Notes under the pieces: model-generated
The model's input: the letters and a program-made list of their open reading frames with translations, nothing else
Databases searched by the model: none
What the model was told of the DNA's origin: nothing
Translations under genes and position numbers: made by a program
Part shown: positions 16,369-23,149 of the stretch, one piece after another
How positions within the stretch are numbered: position 1 is the first letter of the stretch
Layout of the letters: each line of letters begins with the position of its first letter
Origin: UBA1876 sp003446665
Lineage (GTDB): Bacteria > Synergistota > Synergistia > Synergistales > Thermovirgaceae
NCBI GenBank assembly: GCA_040616305.1
Contig: CP159918.1
Location: 1,798,001-1,862,000 of the forward strand
DNA length: 64,000 nt
Direction of reading: 5' to 3'

Positions 16369-16914
16369 ATGAAGGAAAGGATTTTGAAACTGTTTCCGGA
16401 AATCAATTGGGTACAGGACCCGGTGTTGAAGGAAAAGGTCCTTGCAACACTTGAGGAGGCCCTGAAGATGGGCGGCTGGGAACCCGAGGACATGGAGAAA
16501 ATGCCCTTTACGCTCCTTATCCCGGACTGCCCGGCGTCGCTTCTGACGCACTTCAGGGGAGTAGTAAGAATGTCAAAAGCGGCAATGGAAGAATTCAACA
16601 GCCTCTACGACTACAAGCTCGACAATGACACTCTCATTGCAGGCGCCATCCTTCATGACGTCGGCAAGCTCGTGGAGTACACTCGCGACGAAAACGGGAA
16701 GGTAGTAAAATCAGCGACCGGCAAGGACTTGCGCCATCCATTTTCAGGAGTAGGCCTGGCCATGAAAAACGACATACCGACGCCGATCTGCCACTGCATC
16801 GCCGTACACGCGGGCGAAGGAGACGGAAAACACCGTTCACCGGAAGCCGTGGTCATCAACAAGGCGGATTTTCTCAATTTCGAGACCCTGAAATCTTTTC
16901 TGGGCCTGATCTAG
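16369..16914 (+). CDS. HD-domain metal-dependent phosphohydrolase-like protein
   Basis: A 181-residue cytoplasmic protein with an HD-domain core: AGAILHDVGKLVEY near residue 90 provides the His-Asp metal pair, with flanking His residues in HPFSGVGLAM and CHCIAVHAGEGDGKH further along. HD proteins hydrolyse phosphate esters or nucleotides, but the substrate cannot be read. The Cys-rich CHCIAVH is unusual. ATG 16369 is preferred because GGGGGG lies 9 nt upstream; ATG 16360 is also in frame. It is 47 bp after the GntR gene and 33 bp before the first LeuC-type gene, so it is part of the citrate operon and may act on a metabolite or cofactor of that pathway. Confidence 0.75.
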   Translation: MKERILKLFPEINWVQDPVLKEKVLATLEEALKMGGWEPEDMEKMPFTLLIPDCPASLLTHFRGVVRMSKAAMEEFNSLYDYKLDNDTLIAGAILHDVGKLVEYTRDENGKVVKSATGKDLRHPFSGVGLAMKNDIPTPICHCIAVHAGEGDGKHRSPEAVVINKADFLNFETLKSFLGLI

Positions 16915-16947
16915 CAGGTTCTGTCCAAAGACATGGAGGTGACCAGC

Positions 16948-18228
16948 ATGGGCAAAACAATGATCGAAAAGATCATCCGGCGCGCATCAGGACAGGAAGT
17001 CAAACCGGGTGACCGAGTATGGTGCGACATCGATCTCTCGACGGCAAGAGACTTTGCGGGCCCCAACTGCGTGCTCCAGTTCGACAAGGAAACCGATAAC
17101 AAGGGAAAAGTATGGGACCCTGACAAGATAGCCTTTACCTTCGACCTCGAAGCACCGTCCCGCTCGGAACAGGTAGCCAACAACCAGAAGATCATCCGCG
17201 AGTTCGCGAAGCGTCAGGGGATCAAAAAGGTCTTTGACGTCAACTGGGGAATTGGCCAGCATGTCCTCCTGGAGCATGGTCTTGTGAAACCGGGATGGGT
17301 AATTCTTGGGACGGACAGCCACATGAACCTCCTTGGAGGAGTAGGCGCCTTCGCCACGGGGGTCGGCAACACCGACATAGTCGCCTCCTGGATCCTGGGC
17401 AAACTATGGTACCGCGTTCCCGAGACTGTGAAGATCACGGCAAAGGGATCCTTCAAAAAGGGCGTCTGCATGCGCGATCTGCTGACCAAGATAGTAGGGA
17501 CACTGGGTGCAGGCGGACTGATCTACAAGGCCGTGGAATTTTACGGAAAACCCATAGAGGAATCCAACCTGGCCGAGAGAATAACCCTTTGCTCCATGGT
17601 GACGGAGATGAGCGGCAAGATAGGCCTGATCCAGCCCAACGGCGAAGTCCTCGACTGGCTTGCGGGACGGGCTGGAGAGGAAGTACGGGAAATGGCCGAA
17701 GCGATCCGGGCGGACTCCGATGCCGTTTACACAGAGGAATATGAATTCGACGTGGATCAGCTCGAGCCCATGGTCTCTGCGCCCGATGCTCCCGACAACG
17801 TCAAGACCGTCAGGGAAGTAGCCGGTGAACATCTCGACCAGGTTCATATAGGTTCCTGCTCCAATGGCAGGTTCGAGGACATCGCGGCGGCCTTCGAAGT
17901 GCTCAAGGCCGCGAACTTCAAGATAGCCCCCGGCATGAGGGCCATAGTTACGCCCGCTACCAGGGAAGTTATGAAACAGTGCGCCCAGGCCGGATTCATC
18001 GACAAGTTCCTGGACGCCGGCGTGGTCTTCACAAATCCGACCTGCGCTCTTTGCACGGCAAAGCATTACGGGACGCTACCCAGCGGAGACGTTGGCATGT
18101 CCACGACGAACAGGAACTTTATCGGCAAGGTGGGCAAGGGCAGTCACACGTATCTGGCCAGTCCGATGACCGCTATGGCATCGGCCGTCCGCGGCGTGAT
18201 CACCGATCCCCGCGAGATTCTCGGGTAA
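16948..18228 (+). CDS. Aconitase-superfamily hydro-lyase, LeuC-type large subunit (pair 1)
   Basis: A 426-residue large subunit of the isopropylmalate dehydratase/homoaconitase family. The [4Fe-4S] ligands are seen as GSCSNGRFED and NPTCALCTAKHYG (single Cys plus CxxC); GTDSHMNLLGGVGAFATGVG carries the substrate-site DSH motif. The family moves a hydroxyl group across an unsaturated di- or tricarboxylate intermediate. GGAGGTG precedes ATG 16948. Its small subunit follows after 13 bp. Compared with pair 2, the N-terminal region reads DIDLSTARDFAGPNCVLQFD and the cysteine loop diverges from the usual NPGCGPC, so substrate may differ. Leucine pathway partners are absent and citrate lyase is downstream, favouring a role on citrate, isocitrate or a methylated analogue. 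Confidence 0.88.
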   Translation: MGKTMIEKIIRRASGQEVKPGDRVWCDIDLSTARDFAGPNCVLQFDKETDNKGKVWDPDKIAFTFDLEAPSRSEQVANNQKIIREFAKRQGIKKVFDVNWGIGQHVLLEHGLVKPGWVILGTDSHMNLLGGVGAFATGVGNTDIVASWILGKLWYRVPETVKITAKGSFKKGVCMRDLLTKIVGTLGAGGLIYKAVEFYGKPIEESNLAERITLCSMVTEMSGKIGLIQPNGEVLDWLAGRAGEEVREMAEAIRADSDAVYTEEYEFDVDQLEPMVSAPDAPDNVKTVREVAGEHLDQVHIGSCSNGRFEDIAAAFEVLKAANFKIAPGMRAIVTPATREVMKQCAQAGFIDKFLDAGVVFTNPTCALCTAKHYGTLPSGDVGMSTTNRNFIGKVGKGSHTYLASPMTAMASAVRGVITDPREILG

Positions 18229-18241
18229 GGAGGAATCACAA

Positions 18242-18757
18242 ATGGCAGAAAACATCCTGCGAGGAAGAGCCTGGGTCTTCGGTGACGACGTCGATACAGA
18301 CCTGATCTACCACAACAAGTACCTTGGGATCACCGATCCCAAGGAAATGGCCCAGTACTCCTTCGAATACTACCCCGGCAAGGAGAACTTCGCCAAGGAG
18401 GCCAAGCCGGGTGACATCGTCGTAGCCGGACAGAATTTCGGCTGCGGTTCGTCCAGGGAACACGCCGTATATTGCCTCAAGGAATTGGGCATTCCCGTGA
18501 TCCTGGCTGAATCCTACGCGCGCATCTATTACCGCAACGCCGTCAACAATGGATACCCCGTGCTCGTGGTCCCCGACATCACCAAAAAGGTCTCTGACGG
18601 CGACGAGCTCGAGGTCAACATGGACACCGGCGAGATCAAGAACTTGGCCACCGGTGAAACCATGCACGGCGACGCCGTTACAAACCTCGAGAAGGAGATA
18701 ATGGCCCACGGCGGCCTGATAGAGTATCTCAAGGCACAGGCCGAAAAGAAGCAATAA
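18242..18757 (+). CDS. Aconitase-superfamily hydro-lyase, LeuD-type small subunit (pair 1)
   Basis: A 171-residue swivel-domain small subunit. The family core GQNFGCGSSREHAVYCL is present near residue 65, and ARIYYRNAVNNGYPVLV near 97. The substrate-recognition loop after DDVDTDLIYHN reads KYLGITDPKEM; in homoaconitases this loop carries an Arg (YLRT-type), in isopropylmalate enzymes a non-charged residue, so Gly here does not decide for tricarboxylates. GGAGG lies 8 nt before the ATG. It pairs with the large subunit 13 bp upstream; the second large subunit starts 16 bp downstream. Confidence 0.88.
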   Translation: MAENILRGRAWVFGDDVDTDLIYHNKYLGITDPKEMAQYSFEYYPGKENFAKEAKPGDIVVAGQNFGCGSSREHAVYCLKELGIPVILAESYARIYYRNAVNNGYPVLVVPDITKKVSDGDELEVNMDTGEIKNLATGETMHGDAVTNLEKEIMAHGGLIEYLKAQAEKKQ

Positions 18758-18773
18758 CAGGAGGTGAAAACAG

Positions 18774-20030
18774 ATGGGCAAAACCTTTGCAGAGAAGGTG
18801 CTCGGCAAAGCGGCTGGAGAAGACGTGAAAGCGGGCCAGGTAGTCACCGTCGAACCTCATTTTTGCATGAGCCACGACAACGCGGCACCGATCTCCAAGG
18901 TCTTCAAGAAGATCGGCGTGAAGAAGGTCTGGAAACCTGACCACCTGGTTTTCATACTTGATCACGCGGTTCCGGCACCAACGGACAAGCACGCCGAAAA
19001 CCACAAGATCATAAGGGAATTCGTAAAGGAACAGGGCATAAAGCATTTTTATGACGTCAACAGCAAGGGTGGCGTCTGTCATCAGATCATGTGCGAAGAG
19101 GGCTTCGCCCTTCCGGGACTCGTAATGGTCGGCAGCGACAGCCACACCTGCACATACGGAGCTTATGGCGCTTTCTCTACGGGAATCGGCAGAAGCGAGA
19201 TGGCCGCCACCTGGGCTACTGGACAGATCTGGTTCCGCGTTCCCGAATCAATGAAAGTCACCGTCAAGGGATCCTTCAAAAAAGGTGTCACCGCCAAGGA
19301 TTTGATCCTGAAGATCATCGGCGATATCAAGGCCGACGGCGCCGACTACATGTCCGTCGAATTCCACGGTCCCGGCATAGCCGACATGTCCCTCGCGGAG
19401 CGGATGACACTGTGTAACATGGGAATCGAGATGGGAGCCAAAAACGCCGTATGTCCGCCCGATCAAAAAGTGCTGGACGCGATCAGAAACAACGCAAAAA
19501 CCGACGCATGGGAGGCCATCTGGGCCGATGAAGATGCCGTATACGCCGGTGAACTGGAATATGACCTGGGCGAGCTGGAGCCCTGTGTGGCAAAGCCGCA
19601 CACGGTCGACAACTACGCGCCCGTCTCCGAGGTCAAGGGTACCGAGATTCACCAGGCTTTCCTAGGCAGCTGCACCAATGCGAGAATCGAAGACCTGCGG
19701 GCAGCAGCCGAGATCCTCAAGGGCAAGGAAGTCGCCGTCAGGACAATAGTGATCCCCGCCTCCTGGAGCATCTACAGGCAGGCTATGAAAGAGGGGCTTT
19801 TGGACGTTTTCCTCGACGCCGGATGCATCATTAACAATCCCGGTTGCGGTCCCTGCATGGGCAACCATGAAGGCATCCTTGCTCCCGGGGAAGTCTGCAT
19901 CTCCACGGCGAACAGGAACTTCAAGGGCCGCATGGGCAACAAGGAAAGCTTCATATACCTTGCGAGCCCCTTGACGGTCGCGGCTTCGGCCCTAAAAGGC
20001 GCCATCACCGATCCGAGGGAGGTGCTGTAG
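18774..20030 (+). CDS. Aconitase-superfamily hydro-lyase, LeuC-type large subunit (pair 2)
   Basis: A 418-residue paralogue of the pair-1 large subunit with canonical cluster motifs GSCTNARIED and NPGCGPCMGNHEG and the substrate motif GSDSHTCTYGAYGAFSTG. It also carries the family N-terminal sequence VEPHFCMSHDNAAPI, which pair 1 lacks, making pair 2 the more conventional IPMI/HACN-type enzyme. The reaction is a stereospecific dehydration/hydration via an enoate intermediate. AGGAGGTG lies 7-8 nt before the ATG. Two complete pairs in tandem suggest either two different substrates or division of the citrate/cis-aconitate/isocitrate interconversion into two half-reactions. Confidence 0.9.
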   Translation: MGKTFAEKVLGKAAGEDVKAGQVVTVEPHFCMSHDNAAPISKVFKKIGVKKVWKPDHLVFILDHAVPAPTDKHAENHKIIREFVKEQGIKHFYDVNSKGGVCHQIMCEEGFALPGLVMVGSDSHTCTYGAYGAFSTGIGRSEMAATWATGQIWFRVPESMKVTVKGSFKKGVTAKDLILKIIGDIKADGADYMSVEFHGPGIADMSLAERMTLCNMGIEMGAKNAVCPPDQKVLDAIRNNAKTDAWEAIWADEDAVYAGELEYDLGELEPCVAKPHTVDNYAPVSEVKGTEIHQAFLGSCTNARIEDLRAAAEILKGKEVAVRTIVIPASWSIYRQAMKEGLLDVFLDAGCIINNPGCGPCMGNHEGILAPGEVCISTANRNFKGRMGNKESFIYLASPLTVAASALKGAITDPREVL

Positions 20031-20032
20031 CC

Positions 20033-20527
20033 ATGAAAGTGACAGGCAAGGTCTGGAAATACGGAGATGACGTCAACACCGACGTCATTTTCCCCGGGAA
20101 ATATACTTACACCGTTTCGGAACGTTCCGAAATGGGACAATACGCCCTCGAGGACCTGGACCCGGAATTCAACAAAAACGCCAAGCCCGGCGACATAATA
20201 GTGGCCGGCAAGAACTGGGGCTGCGGGTCCTCCCGAGAGCAGGCCGTAACGTGCATCAAGGAACGAGGAATAGCGGCCATAGTCGCCAAGGGGTTTGCCA
20301 GGATATACTACCGCAACGCGCTGAACGAGGGACTGCCGATCGTGGTCTGCCCGGAAGCCGTGGACGCAATAGAGGCGGGCGACGAGATCTCCATCGATTT
20401 CGACAAGGGGGAGATCACTACCCCGAAGGGCACGTTTTCCTTCCCGAAATACCCCGATTTCGTCAAGGGGCTAATCGAGGACGGAGGGCTGATCCCGCAC
20501 GTGAAAAAATCCCTGGGCCTCGAGTAG
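20033..20527 (+). CDS. Aconitase-superfamily hydro-lyase, LeuD-type small subunit (pair 2)
   Basis: A 164-residue small subunit starting 2 bp after its large subunit with its ribosome site (GAGGGAGGTG) inside the preceding gene. Core motifs AGKNWGCGSSREQAVTC and ARIYYRNALNEGLP are intact. The substrate loop after DDVNTDVIFPG reads KYTYTVSERSEM, unlike both pair 1 (YLGITDP) and the common YLNT-type loop of isopropylmalate enzymes. This points to a different or broadened substrate. The gene ends 77 bp before the isocitrate dehydrogenase start; that gap contains GC-rich inverted repeats without a T-run. Confidence 0.9.
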   Translation: MKVTGKVWKYGDDVNTDVIFPGKYTYTVSERSEMGQYALEDLDPEFNKNAKPGDIIVAGKNWGCGSSREQAVTCIKERGIAAIVAKGFARIYYRNALNEGLPIVVCPEAVDAIEAGDEISIDFDKGEITTPKGTFSFPKYPDFVKGLIEDGGLIPHVKKSLGLE

Positions 20528-20603
20528 AGTGTCCCGGGAAGCTCCCGGCGGCCCTTTTCCGGCCACCGGGATGCAATGCCAGCGAAAAAAGGAGGTCATA
20601 TTA

Positions 20604-21839
20604 ATGGCACGGAAGAATGTCATGCAGGTCAAGGAAAAAAAGGACCGCTACCAGGTTGCCTACATTCCAGGGGACGATTCGGGCTTCGACGTTATGGAAG
20701 CAGCAATGATTGTCATGCAGGCCTTGAACCCGCCCATCGACTGGGTTCGCGCCGACATGGGCTGGTGCATGTGGGAGAAATCCTGCAAGGAATATCCCGA
20801 AGGCGACCCGAGGCGAAACACCGTCCCTCCTGAAACGATAGAAAAGGTGAAAAACACCGATGCCACGCTTATGGCGGCGATCACGTCCAAATCCGGTGTA
20901 AAAGGTTTCAAATCGGCGATACTCCAGCTCCGGCAGATGTTTGACCTTTACATCAACTTCCGTCCAGCCAAGCTTTACCCCGGCATCAGCACGCCCCTGA
21001 AGGGCGACCCCAATATAGACATTGTCGTCTTCAGGGAGAACACCGAAGACCTTTACTCCGCCGTAGAGTGGCGACCACTGCCGAAGGAGATGTTCGACCT
21101 GCATCCGGGGATGGAACGCTTCAAGGACAAGGAAGAAGTAGCCGTGTCCTGGAGGGTCTTTTCCAAAGAGGGATGCGACCGTATCATCCGGGCGGCCTTC
21201 GAATACGCAAAGGCTAACGGACTCACAAGCGTCGTCAGCTGTAACAAGGCCAACGTCATCCGGGCCACGTGCGGACTAATGAAAGAGCGTTTCCTGGAAA
21301 TAGCCAAGGAATATCCCGAAATAGAGGCCCGCGAGGAAAACGCCGACGCGACGGCCATGTGGCTTTTGAAAAACCCTGAAAACTACCAGGTCATCGTGAC
21401 CTCAAACGTCTTCGGCGACATCCTTTCCGACGAGGCGTCCCAGCTTATAGGTGGCCTCGGCTTCTCTCCCAGCGGCAACATAGGAGATAACGCGGCCGTC
21501 TTCGAACCAAGCCATGGCTCAGTGCCTAAATACGCGCACCAGTACAAGATCAACCCCTGCGGGCTTTTGATTACAGCCGCCATGATGCTCAACTACCTGC
21601 AGCTCGGCGAATATGCCGAAAAACTTGAAAAGGCCATAGGGGATGTCCTTGTCGAAGGAAAGGCTCTTACCTATGATATCTGGCGTGACAGGGGCGACAA
21701 GGACTGGGAGACGAAAGCCGTATCGACTCTGGACATGGCCAAAGCCATAGCCTCCAAGCTCGATCCGGACTTCGACAAAAAGTCCGACGAAATCTGTGCC
21801 AAGGCAAAGGAAATGTGCGCCTGGGAGCACCTGGCCTAG
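20604..21839 (+). CDS. icd: NADP-dependent isocitrate dehydrogenase-like enzyme
   Basis: A 411-residue member of the isocitrate/isopropylmalate dehydrogenase family, closest in layout to E. coli-type isocitrate dehydrogenase. NADP-determining residues match the E. coli set: Lys309 and Tyr310 in PKYAHQYKINP, Tyr357 and Arg361 in TYDIWRDRG. Substrate residues include Ser104 and Arg110 in FKSAILQLRQ, FRENTEDLY and NKANVIRATCG, plus metal aspartates in NVFGDILSDEASQL. The position of E. coli Asn115 is Ile106, an unusual change near the isocitrate carboxylate. AGGAGGT lies 7 nt before ATG 20604. In this operon it can link 2-oxoglutarate plus CO2 and isocitrate in either direction. Confidence 0.85.
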   Translation: MARKNVMQVKEKKDRYQVAYIPGDDSGFDVMEAAMIVMQALNPPIDWVRADMGWCMWEKSCKEYPEGDPRRNTVPPETIEKVKNTDATLMAAITSKSGVKGFKSAILQLRQMFDLYINFRPAKLYPGISTPLKGDPNIDIVVFRENTEDLYSAVEWRPLPKEMFDLHPGMERFKDKEEVAVSWRVFSKEGCDRIIRAAFEYAKANGLTSVVSCNKANVIRATCGLMKERFLEIAKEYPEIEAREENADATAMWLLKNPENYQVIVTSNVFGDILSDEASQLIGGLGFSPSGNIGDNAAVFEPSHGSVPKYAHQYKINPCGLLITAAMMLNYLQLGEYAEKLEKAIGDVLVEGKALTYDIWRDRGDKDWETKAVSTLDMAKAIASKLDPDFDKKSDEICAKAKEMCAWEHLA

Positions 21840-21910
21840 TACGGCGACGGCAAGGATGCTTCGGTATTTTGGAGCGTCCCTGCTTTTTAGGATATTTCGA
21901 TTGAACATAC

Positions 21911-21982
21911 CGGAGGCAGGAGCGGTTTTTAGCCCAAGGGGCAGGCTACGCCATCGTAGCGACTCTTTCGCGCCTGCCTCCG
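21911..21982 (+). ncRNA. Structured RNA element upstream of citD
   Basis: A 10-bp perfect stem (CGGAGGCAGG 21911-21920 with 21973-21982), extended by GCG/CGC past an A-G mismatch, closes a domain holding two internal hairpins: GCCC/GGGC (21932-21942) and GCTACG/CGTAGC with a CCAT tetraloop (21945-21960). It lies directly before the citD ribosome site (21990) and has no T-run, so it is not an intrinsic terminator. It could be a cis-regulatory leader, an RNase processing site that sets subunit ratios, or a mobile palindromic repeat. I do not recognise it as a known riboswitch. Confidence 0.55.
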
Positions 21983-22001
21983 CTGCATTGGAGGAATGAG
22001 A

Positions 22002-22274
22002 ATGAAAACAACCCAGGCAGGAACCCTCGAATCGATGGACTGCCTTGTAACAGCAAGCGAAGCCGAAAAAGGCAGGGGCATATCCATAACGATGGAGGGC
22101 ACGAGCGTAGCGAGATTCGGTGAAGCTATTCTCAAAACGGCTAAGGAAACACTGAGGGAAATCGGCGTCAAGGACATCAAACTGTCCATACAGGACAACG
22201 GGGCCACCGATCTGGTCCTCAGGGCGCGCGTCGAGGCCGCGGCCTTGCGCCTGCTCGGAGGTGACCGCCGATGA
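22002..22274 (+). CDS. citD: Citrate lyase acyl carrier protein (gamma subunit)
   Basis: A 90-residue carrier subunit. Ser11 in AGTLESMDCL corresponds to the serine that carries the phosphoribosyl-dephospho-CoA prosthetic group in CitD. The conserved QFGDAI-like segment (RFGEAILKTA) and DNGATDLVLRARVEAA near the C terminus are family features. GGAGG lies 7 nt before ATG 22002, which is preferred over the ATG two codons earlier. The stop overlaps the citE start (ATGA). Citramalate lyase uses a similar carrier, so that substrate remains possible. No citC, citX or citG gene for prosthetic-group assembly or acetylation is in the window. Confidence 0.9.
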   Translation: MKTTQAGTLESMDCLVTASEAEKGRGISITMEGTSVARFGEAILKTAKETLREIGVKDIKLSIQDNGATDLVLRARVEAAALRLLGGDRR

Positions 22275-23146
22275 GACTCAGGAGGACCAAACTCTACCTT
22301 CCGGGGAACAACCCGAACATGCTCCTGAGGGGATATCTTTTCAAGCCCGACGGCGTAATTCTTGATCTCGAGGACGCGGTCTCCATGTCGGAGAAAGATG
22401 CCGCGAGAATTCTCGTCAGGGAGGTTCTTAAACAGGGTGAGTTCGGGGAATGCGAGGTCACCGTCCGCATCAACGGCATGGATACCGAGTTCTGGCGCAA
22501 GGACATCGAGACAGTGGTCCCTTGTGGAATCGACGGAATACGCGTTCCCAAGGTCGAATCACCCAAGGATATACAAATCCTCGATGAGGCACTGTCGGAA
22601 ATAGAGGAAAAAGCAGGTATCTCCATAGGCAAGACGCTTATATTCTGCCTTCTCGAAACGGCACTCGGCATCTGGAGAGCCTACGACATCGCCACGGCCT
22701 CTCCCAGAATCGCCGGTATCTGCCCCGGCGGCGAGGACCTCCGTGCCGACCTCAAGACCGACAGATCTGAAACAGGAGAAGAATTGGTCGGCCCCAGAAG
22801 AATCGTCGTACTTGCAGCCCACGCCGCCAAGGTCGACGCCCTGGACACGGTCTATGCCGACGTAACAGACGACGAAGGCCTGAAGCGGGAAACGCAGTGG
22901 ATCAAGCAGCTTGGCTATCAGGGCAAAAGCGTCATTCATCCGAACCAGATCCCCATCATCCATGATGTCTTTGCACCTACCCAAAAGGAGATCGAGCAGG
23001 CCAAAAAGATCGTAGTTGCGGCCAGGGAAGCGGCCAAAAAAGGGCTAGGCGCCGTTTCCGTCGATGGCCGCATGGTGGACAAACCAGTGGTCATGCGTGC
23101 CGAGTACACCCTGCGGCGCGCAGGACTGCTTGAGGGGGGTGAATAA
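22271..23146 (+). CDS. citE: Citrate (or citramalate) lyase beta subunit
   Basis: A 291-residue TIM-barrel lyase of the CitE/HpcH family. N-terminal TKLYLPGNNPNM, LFKPDGVILDLEDAV (Mg2+-binding Glu/Asp), VRINGMDTEFW, and GICPGGEDLRADL are typical, as is KSVIHPNQIPIIH. In the holoenzyme it cleaves citryl-S-ACP to oxaloacetate and acetyl-S-ACP. It overlaps citD by 4 nt and is followed by citF after 3 bp, consistent with a stoichiometric complex. Operon partners favour true citrate lyase, but citramalyl-ACP cleavage to pyruvate cannot be excluded by sequence alone. Confidence 0.92.
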   Translation: MRLRRTKLYLPGNNPNMLLRGYLFKPDGVILDLEDAVSMSEKDAARILVREVLKQGEFGECEVTVRINGMDTEFWRKDIETVVPCGIDGIRVPKVESPKDIQILDEALSEIEEKAGISIGKTLIFCLLETALGIWRAYDIATASPRIAGICPGGEDLRADLKTDRSETGEELVGPRRIVVLAAHAAKVDALDTVYADVTDDEGLKRETQWIKQLGYQGKSVIHPNQIPIIHDVFAPTQKEIEQAKKIVVAAREAAKKGLGAVSVDGRMVDKPVVMRAEYTLRRAGLLEGGE

Positions 23147-23149
23147 GAC

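Noticed and set aside
20528..20603. Terminator between leuD-like pair 2 and icd
   Set aside because: GC-rich inverted repeats (TCCCGG/CCGGGA) are present but no T-run follows, and the ribosome site of icd is immediately downstream.
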